A stretch of 64,000 bases of DNA from an uncultured Prevotellaceae bacterium (GTDB taxonomy: Bacteria; Bacteroidota; Bacteroidia; Bacteroidales; Bacteroidaceae): positions 50,738 to 114,737 of the forward strand of contig CAMVAT010000006.1 in the NCBI GenBank assembly GCA_947165505.1, in the 5' to 3' direction. Numbering within the stretch: the stretch's first letter is position 1; each line of letters opens with the position of its first letter. The notes beneath the pieces are model-generated. The model searched no databases. It was given only the letters and a program-made list of their open reading frames with translations, and was not told the origin of the DNA. Positions 34,120 through 43,763 of this stretch are shown in pieces. A program made the translations under genes and the position numbers.

Positions 34120-34626
34120 ATGGACTTCAGTTATCTGAAACATTTCTTGAGTTTTCTCTCCTTGGCGTTGGTGCAGGTGTTTGTGCTCAACCACATCACC
34201 CTCTTTGGCGTTGCCTCGCCCCTGCTCTATATCTTCTTCGTGCTGAAGATGCGGCGCAACTACCCGCGGTGGGCCATCATCGTCGAGTCGTTTGTGCTGG
34301 GCCTGCTGATGGACACCTTTCAGAATACGCCCGGAGTGGCCGCTTGTTCGATGACACTGCTCGGCATGATACAGCCGCCCCTCTTAGACCTGTTTGTGAC
34401 GCGCGAGCTGCCCGAAGACGCACGCCCCTCGGCGGCTGTCCTCGGCTGGCTGAAGTTCTTTTATTACGCGGGCATCTCGACCATCATCTATTGTCTGGCG
34501 TTCTTTACGCTCGAACTGTTCGCGTTCTTCAATTGGATGCAGTGGCTCGACCGTGTGCTGGGTAGCACTGTGCTGACCCTGCTGCTGGTGATGCTGCTCG
34601 AATTGGCTCAGAAAAAGAAAGAATGA
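34120..34626 (+). CDS. mreD: Rod-shape-determining protein MreD
   Basis: 168 residues, five to six hydrophobic segments, no large soluble part. Identified mainly by position between mreC and mrdA and by the small polytopic form (LYIFFVLKMRRNYPRWAIIVESFVLGLLMDTF). It overlaps the mrdA start by four bases (ATGA). Confidence 0.9.
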   Translation: MDFSYLKHFLSFLSLALVQVFVLNHITLFGVASPLLYIFFVLKMRRNYPRWAIIVESFVLGLLMDTFQNTPGVAACSMTLLGMIQPPLLDLFVTRELPEDARPSAAVLGWLKFFYYAGISTIIYCLAFFTLELFAFFNWMQWLDRVLGSTVLTLLLVMLLELAQKKKE

Positions 34627-36488
34627 AGGAATACGACCTGACAACGCGGCGGTATGTGATAGGCGGTGTGGCCATAGCGGTAGTGCTATTGTACATCGCC
34701 CGACTTTTCTATCTTCAGATCATGAGCCCCGACTATAAGAAAAACGCCGACAGCAACGCTTTTCTGAAGAAGGTGGAGTTCCCCTCGCGCGGCATCATCT
34801 CTGACCGCAATGGTAAGTTGTTGGTTTACAATAAACCCTCGTACGACATCATGGTGGTGATGAACGAGGTGGGCCATAAGCAGGACTCTGTCGTAGTGTT
34901 CGACACCTTGGAGTTTTGCCGCACGCTCAATATCACGCGCGATTATTTCGACCGTCGGATGCGCGACATCAAAGACCGTTCGAAAAACCCCGGTTATTCG
35001 CCCTACACGCAGCAGATCTTCATGTCGCAGTTGTCCGACCAGGAGTTCAGCGTCTTTCAGGAGAAGATATACCGTTTCCCGGGTTTCGACATCCAGAAAC
35101 GTAGTGTGCGGCAATATGAGTATCCCAGTGCCGCGCTTGTGTTGGGCGATGTGGCAGAGGTATCGTCAAAAGACGTGAAGAAAGATGCCTATTACCAGCC
35201 CGGCGACTATATCGGCAAGGTGGGGGTGGAGCGCGCCTACGAGGAAGCGCTGCGCGGGCAGAAAGGCGTGCAGGTGCTCTTGCGCGATGCCCGCGGCCGT
35301 ATTCAGGGCCATTATATGAACGGTGAATACGACACGCAGCCCACGCCGGGCAAAGACTTGACGCTCAGCATCGACATCGACCTGCAGATGCTGGGCGAAC
35401 GCTTGATGGAGGGCAAACTGGGCAGTATCGTGGCTATCGAACCCTCGACGGGCGAGATACTGTGCATGGTGTCGAGTCCGTCGTACGACCCTCGCATGAT
35501 GATTGGCCGTCAGCGCGGCAAGAACCACATGGCACTGGCGCGCGACCCGATGAAACCCCTGCTCAACCGCGCCATTATGGGCACCTATCCGCCGGGTTCG
35601 ACGTTCAAGACCTCGCAGGCGCTCACCTTCCTCACAGAGGGCATCATCACCGAGGGCACCAACTATCCCTGTCATCGGGGATTCGTCTATGGCGGTATGC
35701 GCGTGGGGTGCCACGGGCACGGTTCGCCCCTGAGCCTGATACCCGCCATCGGCACCTCGTGCAACGGCTATTTCTGCTGGGGGCTCTATCACATGCTCAC
35801 CGACAAGAAATACGGCAATATCACTTCGGCAATGAACAAATGGCGCGACTATATGGTGAGCATGGGCTTCGGATATCAGTTGGGCGTGGACTTGCCGGGC
35901 GAGGTGCGAGGCATGATACCCAACGGCGATTTCTATGACCATGCCTTCAAGAAAGGATGGAACGCACTGGGCGTGATCAGTATCTCCATCGGTCAGGGCG
36001 AGGTGACGCTCACCCCGTTGCAGATAGCCAACCTGGGTGCCACCATTGCCAACAGGGGATATTATATCACACCCCATGTGGTGAAAGAGATACAAGACCA
36101 GGCGCTCGACTCGTCCTATACGGTCAGGCACTACACCAAAGCCTCGCACCAGGCCTACGAGTTGGTGGTGCAGGGCATGCGGCGCGCGGTGCAGGCCGGC
36201 ACCTGCCGCAGGGCCAACCGGTCCGACTATGCCGTATGCGGCAAGACGGGCACGGCGCAGAACAAAGGGCGCGACCACAGTGTCTTCATGGGATTCGCAC
36301 CGATGGAAGAGCCTAAGATCGCCATCGCCGTGTATGTGGAGAACGGCGGATTCGGTGCTACCTTCGGCGTGCCTATTGGCGCATTGATGATGGAGCAGTA
36401 TATCAAAGGCAAGCTGTCGAGCTCGTCAGAGGCTCAGGCGGCCAGCATACAAAAACGTCATATCAGCTATGGTAAAGCAGACAGATAA
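34623..36488 (+). CDS. mrdA: Penicillin-binding protein 2 (elongasome transpeptidase)
   Basis: 621 residues: N-terminal membrane anchor (about 14-30), PBP dimerisation domain with the RGIISDRNGKLL segment, and a C-terminal transpeptidase. The three active-site motifs are intact: STFK (S326, K329), SCN (S379-N381) and KTG (541-543). It crosslinks peptidoglycan during elongation together with RodA, whose gene overlaps its 3' end by 20 bases. Confidence 0.96.
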   Translation: MKEYDLTTRRYVIGGVAIAVVLLYIARLFYLQIMSPDYKKNADSNAFLKKVEFPSRGIISDRNGKLLVYNKPSYDIMVVMNEVGHKQDSVVVFDTLEFCRTLNITRDYFDRRMRDIKDRSKNPGYSPYTQQIFMSQLSDQEFSVFQEKIYRFPGFDIQKRSVRQYEYPSAALVLGDVAEVSSKDVKKDAYYQPGDYIGKVGVERAYEEALRGQKGVQVLLRDARGRIQGHYMNGEYDTQPTPGKDLTLSIDIDLQMLGERLMEGKLGSIVAIEPSTGEILCMVSSPSYDPRMMIGRQRGKNHMALARDPMKPLLNRAIMGTYPPGSTFKTSQALTFLTEGIITEGTNYPCHRGFVYGGMRVGCHGHGSPLSLIPAIGTSCNGYFCWGLYHMLTDKKYGNITSAMNKWRDYMVSMGFGYQLGVDLPGEVRGMIPNGDFYDHAFKKGWNALGVISISIGQGEVTLTPLQIANLGATIANRGYYITPHVVKEIQDQALDSSYTVRHYTKASHQAYELVVQGMRRAVQAGTCRRANRSDYAVCGKTGTAQNKGRDHSVFMGFAPMEEPKIAIAVYVENGGFGATFGVPIGALMMEQYIKGKLSSSSEAQAASIQKRHISYGKADR

Positions 36489-37941
36489 GGGAACAAGCGT
36501 GATTCGTTCGCTCGACTGGTGGACCATCGCCATCTATGTGGCGCTGCTCGCCTTCGGGTGGATGAGTGTCTGCGGTGCCTCGTACGACTTCAGTACGCCC
36601 AACCTGTTCAGTCTCGATACCCGCTCGGGCATGCAGATTGTGTGGATAGGCACCTCCCTGGTGCTCGGACTGGTCATCCTGCTGCTCGATAATAAGTATT
36701 ACGACACCTTTGCCTATGTCATCTATGGAGCCATGCTCCTGTTGCTCTTCGCCACCATCTTCAATCCACATGAGATCAAAGGCTCGCGCTCGTGGCTCGT
36801 CATGGGACCGTTGCGACTGCAACCGGCTGAGTTCGCTAAATTCGCTACGGCACTGGCCATCAGTAAGTTTATGAGCACCTATGGGTTTAGCATGCAGAAC
36901 TTGCGCAACTTCGTGTCGGCCTGTGCCATCGTGCTGGTGCCCATGATGCTCATCATCGGACAGAAAGAGACGGGGTCGGCACTGGTCTATCTCTCGTTCT
37001 TCCTCATGTTCTATCGCGAGGGCATGCCGGGCAGCGTGCTCTTCACGGGAGTGGCCATGGTGGTATATTTCGTACTGGGCATCCGCTACGAACAGATACA
37101 GTTGCTCAACACACCCTCGTCGGTCGGCAAATTCGTGGTGCTGCTCTTGGTGCAGATTTTCACTTCCGCCATGGTCTATGTCTATTGCAATGACCGGCGC
37201 AAGGCGATGGGCATCTTGAGTTATGTGCTGACCGTGTCTATCGGTTTCCTGCTTTTCGCCGTCTATGTCATTCCCTTCGATGTGGTGTGGGTGCAACTGG
37301 TGCTCAGCGCGGCGCTCATCGGCTATCTGCTCTATCAAGGGATGTACACCCGTGTGCGCAACTACCTCTATATCGCGCTCTTTGCATTGGGGTCTATCAC
37401 GTTTTTCTATTCAGCCAGTTATGTGCTCAACCAAGTGATGGGTGCCCACCAGCGCACGCGTATCAATGTGCTTCTGGGGCTCGACGATGATATCTCGGGT
37501 GCGGGCTATAACGTGCACCAGAGCGAGATTGCCATCGGTTCGGGCGGCTTGGCAGGCAAGGGCTTTCTGAATGGCACACAGACGAAATTGAAGTTCGTGC
37601 CCGAGCAGGACACCGACTTCATCTTCTGCACCGTAGGCGAGGAGGAAGGGTTCCTGGGCTCCTCGGCCGTGCTCATCTTGTTTTTGCTGCTGATATTGCG
37701 GTTAATCTATTTGGCTGAGCGACAACCGTTTAAGTTTGGCAGGGTCTATGGCTATTGTGTGCTCAGCATCTTCCTCTTCCATGTGTTTGTGAATGTGGGC
37801 ATGGTGCTGGGCCTCACCCCTGTGATAGGCATCCCCTTGCCGTTTTTCAGTTATGGCGGTTCGTCGCTGTGGGGATTTACCATCCTGTTGTTTATCTTCC
37901 TCAGGATTGATGCGGGAAGAAAAGAACTCGTAAAAAATTAG
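36469..37941 (+). CDS. rodA: Peptidoglycan polymerase RodA (SEDS family)
   Basis: 490 residues with about ten to twelve membrane helices. SEDS landmarks are RSWLVMGPLRLQPAEFAKF (about 105-123), the loop with QTKLKFVPEQDTDFIFCTVGEEEGF (near 367-391), and the C-terminal PVIGIPLPFFSYGGSS signature. It is somewhat longer than E. coli RodA because of an extra membrane region around 200-300. It polymerises lipid II as partner of PBP2. The stop overlaps the convergent gldH stop by four bases. Confidence 0.96.
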   Translation: MVKQTDKGTSVIRSLDWWTIAIYVALLAFGWMSVCGASYDFSTPNLFSLDTRSGMQIVWIGTSLVLGLVILLLDNKYYDTFAYVIYGAMLLLLFATIFNPHEIKGSRSWLVMGPLRLQPAEFAKFATALAISKFMSTYGFSMQNLRNFVSACAIVLVPMMLIIGQKETGSALVYLSFFLMFYREGMPGSVLFTGVAMVVYFVLGIRYEQIQLLNTPSSVGKFVVLLLVQIFTSAMVYVYCNDRRKAMGILSYVLTVSIGFLLFAVYVIPFDVVWVQLVLSAALIGYLLYQGMYTRVRNYLYIALFALGSITFFYSASYVLNQVMGAHQRTRINVLLGLDDDISGAGYNVHQSEIAIGSGGLAGKGFLNGTQTKLKFVPEQDTDFIFCTVGEEEGFLGSSAVLILFLLLILRLIYLAERQPFKFGRVYGYCVLSIFLFHVFVNVGMVLGLTPVIGIPLPFFSYGGSSLWGFTILLFIFLRIDAGRKELVKN

Positions 37942-38474
37942 TTCACTTCGAGTCTCAGGCCTACCTCGTGTATGCCGGGGATGCTATGCCGGCGCATGTC
38001 ATGGCGTACGGTGACGTGCAGGGAGTCGCCTTGACTCAGGGGTAGAAACCTGAAGACCTTCTCGTTTTGAAACAATGAGAAGCCACGTCCCTCATTATCG
38101 CCGTCGTCGTTGTAAATGGAAAAGAGAAGTGTATCGGTGAGGTGCTCATGCGAGGGGATCTTCTCTTGGTCAACAATCAGGCGCAGTTGCCGGAAGGGAT
38201 AGCGGTTGTCGGTGCGGATGTTGAGCGTTTCGATGTAGGTGTCGGTCGATGTCACGGGTGCCACATCGAAGCAGAGCACGGTGTCGCGGTCCCATCCCTC
38301 AGCGTCGGTATGCTGGTATTCATCATAGCGTGTATGGGGATGGCAAGCCACAGCAGCCATGCACGCCGCCCAGCACGCGCATAATAGTATAGGCATGGCC
38401 ACCCTCTTAGTGAGGGCGTGCCATGCCGTTTTGCTCATGGTGTGTATGGGGCTTTTTGCTGTCTGTTCACTCAT
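37938..38474 (-). CDS. gldH: GldH-type lipoprotein
   Basis: 178 residues from ATG 38474, whose ATGAGTGA overlaps the stop of the upstream ricT gene by eight bases, so coupled translation is likely (an internal start at 38438 is possible). Lipobox AVAC gives Cys44, a late position because of the N-terminal extension. The start of the mature part, RYDEYQHTDAEGWDRDTVLCF, matches GldH, first found in gliding Flavobacteria and conserved in non-gliding Bacteroidales where its role is unclear. The protein is otherwise beta-rich. Confidence 0.82.
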   Translation of the reverse strand: MSEQTAKSPIHTMSKTAWHALTKRVAMPILLCACWAACMAAVACHPHTRYDEYQHTDAEGWDRDTVLCFDVAPVTSTDTYIETLNIRTDNRYPFRQLRLIVDQEKIPSHEHLTDTLLFSIYNDDGDNEGRGFSLFQNEKVFRFLPLSQGDSLHVTVRHDMRRHSIPGIHEVGLRLEVN

Positions 38475-39816
38475 CTTGTGGGCGTTTGCGCTTAGGCCGT
38501 GGCTGCTTGTTGGCATTACCATTGTTGTTGTTGGCATTACCATTGTTGTTGGCATTACCGGTTTTGCCCTGCTTATTGTTGGGCTTACTTGGGGCGCCAG
38601 TCTTATTAGGGGTACCCGTATTGCCATTATTACCGGCATTGCTGGCGGCGTTGGTATTATTGGCTGTGTTGGCATTGCCGGCGGTGCTGGCATTTCCTGT
38701 GCTGCCGGGCTTGCCAGGAGTGCGTTTCTTCTTCTTTTTCTTATTTTTATCAAAGCGGGTGATGCTCTCGCCCTCCAGCAGATCCACGGGGCGGTCGGCC
38801 TCGCGCACGGCACCGTCGTCGAGCAGCGAGAGTGGCTTTTCGCCGCGTTGGTTCATCTCTATGATTTGCCGTGCACGCTCAGCGGTGATGGTCTCGGTAT
38901 TGGCGGCTATGCCTTTGTCGGTAGAGTAGGTGATGAGCCCCATCAGGATATCCACCTTAAACTGGTAATAGTCGCTGTCGGCTGTTTGCAGCACCACATC
39001 GCGCGGCGGCATCTTCTTGCCGGCCTCGATATAGTCATCGACCTCGTAGTTGAGGCAGCATTTCAGTTTGGCGCACATGCCTGCCAGTTTCTGGGGGTTG
39101 AGCGAGATGTCCTGAAAGCGGGCGGCATTGGTGCTCACGCTCACGAAATTCTTCATCCATGTGGCGCAGCATAGCTCACGCCCGCAGGGACCGGTGCCTC
39201 CGATGCGGCCCGCCTCTTGCCGTGCGCCTATCTGTTTCATCTCGATGCGCACGTGGAAGGTGTCGGCCAGTACTTTGATGAGCTGTCGGAAATCCACACG
39301 CTCGTCGGCGATGTAATAGAAGATGGCCTTATTGCCGTCACCTTGGTATTCCACGTCGCCGATTTTCATTTGCAGTCCTAAGTCCTTGGCTATCTGCCGG
39401 CTTTGAATCATGGTGCCGTGCTCGCGCGATTTGGCCTCATAGTATTTGTCCATATCCACGGGCTTGGCGATGCGGTAGATGCGACGGATGTCATCGGCCG
39501 ACTTCAAATTGGCTTTTTTGATTTGCAACTTCACCAGTTGCCCTGTGAGTGTCACCACACCGATGTCGTGCCCCGGGTTGGCCTCCACGGCCACGATGTC
39601 GCCTTTCTTCAGGTCCAGCCTGTTCACGTTGTGGTAATAGCCTTTGCGCGTGTTTTTGAATTGCACCTCCACCAGGTCGGTGCTCTCTGCATTGCCAGGC
39701 ACGTCGGCCAACCAGTCGTAGGTGTTCAACTGTTTGTCTTGTCTTCCTACGCCACGGCGGCAGAGACCGCGGTCGCAGCCTGTCGCCATCTTGAATGTCA
39801 TATCTTTGTAGTCCAA
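38467..39816 (-). CDS. ricT: PSP1/RicT (YaaT-like) family protein with an Asn/Gly-rich basic tail
   Basis: 449 residues. The conserved PSP1 domain (about 40-290) includes the cysteine-rich GPCGRELCCATWMKNF and AKLKCCLNYE segments, which bind an Fe-S cluster in Bacillus RicT. After about residue 350 the sequence changes to a lysine run (NKKKKKKR) and about 100 residues of low-complexity Gly-Asn-Ala/Thr repeats (GNANNNGNANNNNGNANKQ), ending PRPKRKRPQDE. The tail looks disordered and RNA- or DNA-binding. It is in a row with holB upstream and gldH downstream. Confidence 0.88.
   Translation of the reverse strand: MDYKDMTFKMATGCDRGLCRRGVGRQDKQLNTYDWLADVPGNAESTDLVEVQFKNTRKGYYHNVNRLDLKKGDIVAVEANPGHDIGVVTLTGQLVKLQIKKANLKSADDIRRIYRIAKPVDMDKYYEAKSREHGTMIQSRQIAKDLGLQMKIGDVEYQGDGNKAIFYYIADERVDFRQLIKVLADTFHVRIEMKQIGARQEAGRIGGTGPCGRELCCATWMKNFVSVSTNAARFQDISLNPQKLAGMCAKLKCCLNYEVDDYIEAGKKMPPRDVVLQTADSDYYQFKVDILMGLITYSTDKGIAANTETITAERARQIIEMNQRGEKPLSLLDDGAVREADRPVDLLEGESITRFDKNKKKKKKRTPGKPGSTGNASTAGNANTANNTNAASNAGNNGNTGTPNKTGAPSKPNNKQGKTGNANNNGNANNNNGNANKQPRPKRKRPQDE
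38509..38570. repeat. Imperfect coding repeats (GGCATTACCATTGTTGTT units)
   Basis: Repeated GGCATTACC-ATTGTTGTT blocks encode the Asn-Gly-Asn-Ala tail of the RicT homolog on the minus strand. Repeats of this type can change copy number by slippage without breaking the frame. Confidence 0.7.
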
Positions 39817-39873
39817 TGTATTGTCGTTTTGTTTGTTGATGTTATTTCGTTATTACGTTGTGTCGTTATGTCG

Positions 39874-41007
39874 TCATTTCTTGATGTCTATGATGGTTTG
39901 CAGTGCCAGGTCGAAGAAGACGATCTTGGCATTGGCATTCTGGCCGATGTCGCGGATGGCGAGCTGGAGCCGGTCGGATATCGCTATCACATTGCGCTCA
40001 TTGACAAAACGGGCGAAATTGCGGGCGAAGTTCTCTTCCTCTACCGTCATATAGTTCAACTGCGGCTGATGGAAATTGTACATGAAATTCTCGCGGATGA
40101 GGCGGAGAAAATAGGTGAGCATACGTCGTTGCCGCTCTCTTCCGATGGCAGCCACGTTTTCCGACCACCGTTTCAGTTCTTTCACATTGCGGGTGTAGGC
40201 CAGGCGCATCAGCATGATGAAGAAATCAAGAAACTGTCTGTTCTCGCTGCCTGCATCCAGTTCCTCCAGCGCCTTGCTCCAGTCGCCGGTGGCGATGTGC
40301 GCCACGCGCCGTGCCTGCTCTTCGTCGATGGCGCGTCGGTCCACCAGTGCATGAAAGATTTCATCCTCGTTGAGCCGTTGGAAGTCAATGCGCTGTGTGC
40401 GGCTGACGATGGTGTCGAGCAATTGTTCCGGCTGCTCGCTCACCATGATAAATACCGTCTGGCGTGGAGGCTCTTCCAGCAGTTTCAGTATCTTGTTGGC
40501 GGCTTGCAGGTTCATCTTCTCCGGCAGCCAGATGAGAGCCACCTTGTATCCCCCTTGGCTCGACGACAGACTCAGTTTCCGGGTCAGGGCATCACTCTCT
40601 GCCACGGTGATAAGCGACTGCTGGTTTTCTACAGGCAGATATTCCATCCATTGCTGGAGGGTGAAGTAGGGCCCTTTGCCCAGCATCTGGTGCCATTCAC
40701 GGATGAAGTCGTCGCTCACGGGCTTGTAGTCGGCTGGCGTGTTCTTGGGCTTGATAACGGGGAAGGTGAAATGCAGGTCGGGATGCTCCCACTTGCGCAG
40801 CATGGCACACTGCTTGCATTGTCCGCAAGAGTCGTCGTCGCTGTGTGATGAGCAGAGCAGGTACGAGGCGAAAGCCAAGGCGGTGGCCATCTTTCCGCAG
40901 CCGTAGGGGCCGCAGAAGAGCATGGCATGAGGCACACGTCCGTCGTCCGCCATCTGCCGCAGGCGTGCCTTCACTTTTTCCTGGCCTATCACTTCGCTGA
41001 ATCGCAT
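39874..41007 (-). CDS. holB: DNA polymerase III subunit delta' (clamp loader)
   Basis: 377 residues. An AAA+ clamp-loader fold with a P-loop-like GPYGCGKM (33-40), zinc-binding cysteines (C52, CGQCKQC at 61-67), the helix-helix segment EKMNLQAANKILKLLEEPP characteristic of delta', and SRTQRIDF (arginine-finger region). It loads the sliding clamp in replication. The large insert around residues 75-130 (WEHPDLHFTFPVIKPK) is typical of Bacteroidota members. Confidence 0.92.
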   Translation of the reverse strand: MRFSEVIGQEKVKARLRQMADDGRVPHAMLFCGPYGCGKMATALAFASYLLCSSHSDDDSCGQCKQCAMLRKWEHPDLHFTFPVIKPKNTPADYKPVSDDFIREWHQMLGKGPYFTLQQWMEYLPVENQQSLITVAESDALTRKLSLSSSQGGYKVALIWLPEKMNLQAANKILKLLEEPPRQTVFIMVSEQPEQLLDTIVSRTQRIDFQRLNEDEIFHALVDRRAIDEEQARRVAHIATGDWSKALEELDAGSENRQFLDFFIMLMRLAYTRNVKELKRWSENVAAIGRERQRRMLTYFLRLIRENFMYNFHQPQLNYMTVEEENFARNFARFVNERNVIAISDRLQLAIRDIGQNANAKIVFFDLALQTIIDIKK

Positions 41008-41023
41008 GGCTTTTTGTCTTTTT

Positions 41024-41105
41024 TCTAGTCTTACTAGTTTTTACTAGTCATCCTAGTCTTCCTAGTTATTTTTTTACTTTTTTATTTTTTTACTTTTTTA
41101 CTTTT
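41024..41105. repeat. CTAGTCTTA and TTTTTTAC tandem repeats
   Basis: Four to five units of about 9 bases (CTAGTCTTA-type) are followed by an array of about 8-base TTTTTTAC units. It lies between metF and holB and ends at the metF stop codon. This is the mirror of the GTAAAAAA array near 29907. Confidence 0.7.
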
Positions 41106-41106
41106 C

Positions 41107-42060
41107 TCAGATTTTCTTCACCACTTCTCTTACGGCATCGACGGCCGATACGGTGTAGAAATGGATGTTGTTGACACCGTGCGCATACAGGTCGCGGCAT
41201 TGGTGGGTGGCCCAGGCAATGCCCAAGCGGCGGGCATCGTCGTCGGTGCGGCACCGTAGGGCCTCGGCCGCCAGTTCCTGCGGGATATCGCAGTGGAATG
41301 TCTTGGGCACCACCGATAGTTGCGACAACTTGGCGAAAGGCTTGATGCCCGGTATGATGGGGATGGTGATGCCCATCTCACGGGCCATGCGCACAAACGA
41401 GTAGTATTTCTCGTTGTCGTAGAAGAGTTGTGTCACCGCATATTGGGCACCGAGGTCTTGTTTCTCCTTCAGATAGAGTATGTCTTGTTCCAGGTTGGGT
41501 GCCTCTTCATGCTTTTCGGGATAGCAAGCCACGCCGTAGGAGAACGGTCGTCCGGGATTCTTGATGGGCGTGCCGTCGGCGAAGAAACCCTCGTTGAACC
41601 GCCTCACCTGACGGATGAGGTCGGTGGTGTGGGCATGTCCGCCCGGGGTAGGGGTGAACACCCGGTCGTCGCGGGCCTTGTCGCCACGCAGCAGCAGTAG
41701 GTTTTCGATGCCGAGAAACTGCAAGTCGAGCAGTTCGTATTCGATATTTTCGATGGTCGTGCCGCTGCAGATGATGTGCGGGATGACGGGAATGCCGAAC
41801 TTCTGTTGGATGGAGGCGGCGATGGCGATGGTGCCGGGGCGCAGGCGCACGCGGTGCCGTTCCAGCAGACCGTTGTCCAACTCCTTATACACATACTCGC
41901 TGTGGTGCGTGGTGATGTTGATGAAGATGGGGTCCAACTCCTTCAGTTTGGCGATGGTGCGGAAGAGGCTGTCCGTGCCGGAGCCTTTCAGGGGCGGCAG
42001 CACCTCGAACGAGAAGTGCCGCCCCGATATGCTTTCGTCAAACAGTGTCTGTATGTTCAT
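41107..42060 (-). CDS. metF: 5,10-methylenetetrahydrofolate reductase
   Basis: 317 residues, full-length MetF TIM barrel. It begins with the family's SFEVLPPLKG strand. FINITTHHS, PHIICSGTTIENIEYELLDL, NLLLLRGD and YPEKHEEAPN are the usual conserved blocks, with the catalytic-type Glu in the first. It reduces methylene-THF to methyl-THF with FAD for methionine synthesis. It stands apart from other met genes. Confidence 0.95.
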   Translation of the reverse strand: MNIQTLFDESISGRHFSFEVLPPLKGSGTDSLFRTIAKLKELDPIFINITTHHSEYVYKELDNGLLERHRVRLRPGTIAIAASIQQKFGIPVIPHIICSGTTIENIEYELLDLQFLGIENLLLLRGDKARDDRVFTPTPGGHAHTTDLIRQVRRFNEGFFADGTPIKNPGRPFSYGVACYPEKHEEAPNLEQDILYLKEKQDLGAQYAVTQLFYDNEKYYSFVRMAREMGITIPIIPGIKPFAKLSQLSVVPKTFHCDIPQELAAEALRCRTDDDARRLGIAWATHQCRDLYAHGVNNIHFYTVSAVDAVREVVKKI

Positions 42061-42127
42061 GGGTGGGTGCTTTCTGATTTTTCTGGTTTTCCGGTTTTTC
42101 TGAGCAATACTCCATATATAGAGTATT

Positions 42128-42155
42128 CTCTTACCTCTTACCTCCTACCTCTTAC
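42128..42155. repeat. 7-bp array (CTCTTAC) next to the sugar-porter stop codon
   Basis: CTCTTAC, CTCTTAC, CTCCTAC, CTCTTAC. Preceded by ACTCCAT...AGAGTATT, a small palindrome that also follows the array at 32005. Confidence 0.75.
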
Positions 42156-42161
42156 CTCTTT

Positions 42162-43622
42162 CTATTTCTTCCAGAGTTTCGTCATGTCTTCGAGCGTCTT
42201 GCCTTTGGTTTCGGGCACCATCCGCCACACGAAGAGGGCTGCGATGATGCAGATACCGCCATAGAGGGCGTAGGTGAACCAGTGGCCGAAGCCGTCGCCC
42301 TCAGACAGTTCCATGTTGAACATCGGCACGAAGGTGGTGCTCACAATCCAGTTGAAGATCCACTGGAAGGCCACGGCCACAGCCACGGCGGCGCCACGGA
42401 TGGTGTTGGGGAATATCTCTGAGATGAGCACCCAGCAGATGGGACCCCACGACATCATAAACGAGGCCGAATAGACCATGATGCTGATGGCGGTGACGGT
42501 CTCCATGCCGGCCTTGCCGAAGGTGAAGGCCACACCCAGCGCGCCGATGGCCATGCCGATGCTGCCGGTGATGAGCAGGGGCTTGCGGCCCCATTTCTCG
42601 ACGGTGAAGATAGCTACGAGGGTGAACAGGATATTGATGATGCCCATCATCACCGTCACCTTCATCGGGTCTTCCATGCCCATGTCGCCGAAGATGCGCG
42701 GTGCGTAGTAGAGCACGGCATTGATGCCCACGGCCTGTTGGAACACGCTGAGCATCACGCCCACGAAGATAACCACCCAACCATAGGTGAACAGCCGTTC
42801 GGTCTTCACGGTGATGGTCTCCTTGATGTCATTGAGGATGGCTTTGGCCTTGTCTGTACCGTTGATGCGGCCTAAGATGCTCTCTGCCTTGCTGTCTTGG
42901 CCTATCGACACGAGGTAGCGCGGTGTTTCGGGCACGAAGCAGATGAGCAGGGCGAACAGACCTGCGGGCACTGCCTCACTGCCGAACATATATCTCCATC
43001 CAGTGGTCACGGTCCATTGTGCGGCGGGGTTGATGGCGGCCAGGCCCTTGCCCATCTCCTCTACGAGCGGCTGGATATGGTCGCCCAGGATGAAGAAGTT
43101 GACGAAATAAACCACCAACTGACCGAAGATGATGGCAAACTGGTTCCACGACACCAGCGTGCCGCGGATGTTCGACGGTGCCACCTCGGCGATGTACATG
43201 GGGCAGATGGCTGAGGCCAGACCCACGCCTACGCCGCCGATGACGCGGTAGATATTGAAGGCGATGAGCAGGTCGAACGTGGCCTTTCCCTTCTCGAAGA
43301 AGAGAAACTCAGGTGCCATGCTGCCCAAGGCCGAGATGAAGAAGAGAATACCAGCCAGGATGAGTGACTTCTTACGTCCCAGGCGAGTGGCGAGCAAGCC
43401 GGAGAGGGCCGAGCCGATGATACAGCCGATGAGGGCCGACGAGCAGGTAAAACCGTGCCATGCGTCGGTATAGTCGAAGTCGGCGTCTTTGAAGAAGGCT
43501 TGCAGACCTTTCTCGGCGCCGGAGATGACGGCGGTGTCGTAACCGAAGAGCAGGCCGCCAAGCACGGCCACCAAGACGATGCAGAAGAGGTAGGCTTTGC
43601 TACCGGATTGTTGTTCTCTCAT
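42162..43622 (-). CDS. Sugar porter (MFS; XylE-like sugar:H+ symporter)
   Basis: 486 residues from ATG 43622 (MREQQSGSK); the earlier in-frame start at 43673 overlaps the promoter. Twelve membrane helices are expected. Sugar-porter signatures are visible: LLFGYDTAVISG in helix 1, RVIGGVGVGLASAICPMYIAE and SNIRG after helix 4, VPETPRYL before the central loop, and PETKGKTLEDM at the C-terminus. It imports a hexose or pentose with protons; xylose is a guess from overall resemblance to XylE. Confidence 0.88.
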   Translation of the reverse strand: MREQQSGSKAYLFCIVLVAVLGGLLFGYDTAVISGAEKGLQAFFKDADFDYTDAWHGFTCSSALIGCIIGSALSGLLATRLGRKKSLILAGILFFISALGSMAPEFLFFEKGKATFDLLIAFNIYRVIGGVGVGLASAICPMYIAEVAPSNIRGTLVSWNQFAIIFGQLVVYFVNFFILGDHIQPLVEEMGKGLAAINPAAQWTVTTGWRYMFGSEAVPAGLFALLICFVPETPRYLVSIGQDSKAESILGRINGTDKAKAILNDIKETITVKTERLFTYGWVVIFVGVMLSVFQQAVGINAVLYYAPRIFGDMGMEDPMKVTVMMGIINILFTLVAIFTVEKWGRKPLLITGSIGMAIGALGVAFTFGKAGMETVTAISIMVYSASFMMSWGPICWVLISEIFPNTIRGAAVAVAVAFQWIFNWIVSTTFVPMFNMELSEGDGFGHWFTYALYGGICIIAALFVWRMVPETKGKTLEDMTKLWKK

Positions 43623-43677
43623 GATGTGCTGTCGTTTTATGGGTTGATAATTTTCGTTGGAAATGATATTCAACCTG

Positions 43678-43709
43678 CAAAAATACGGCTTTTTTTTCGC
43701 TTTGCCAAA
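43678..43709 (-). promoter_or_regulatory. Promoter of the sugar-porter gene
   Basis: On the minus strand: TTTG (43709-43706), 20-base spacer, TATTTTTG (43685-43678), 55 bases before the ATG at 43622. Confidence 0.7.
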
Positions 43710-43763
43710 ATTTTACAAAAAAAAGTCTTTTCCACTGCCGTCAAACAAGTACGTAAATGAAAA

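Noticed and set aside
35166..36278. 370-codon open frame antisense to mrdA
   Set aside because: It lies fully within the PBP2 gene, whose three active-site motifs are intact; the composition is that of a GC-rich shadow.
38475..38813. N-terminal extension of the GldH frame
   Set aside because: Pro/Met/Ala-rich translation opposite the Asn-repeat tail of ricT; the ATG that overlaps the ricT stop gives a normal lipoprotein start.
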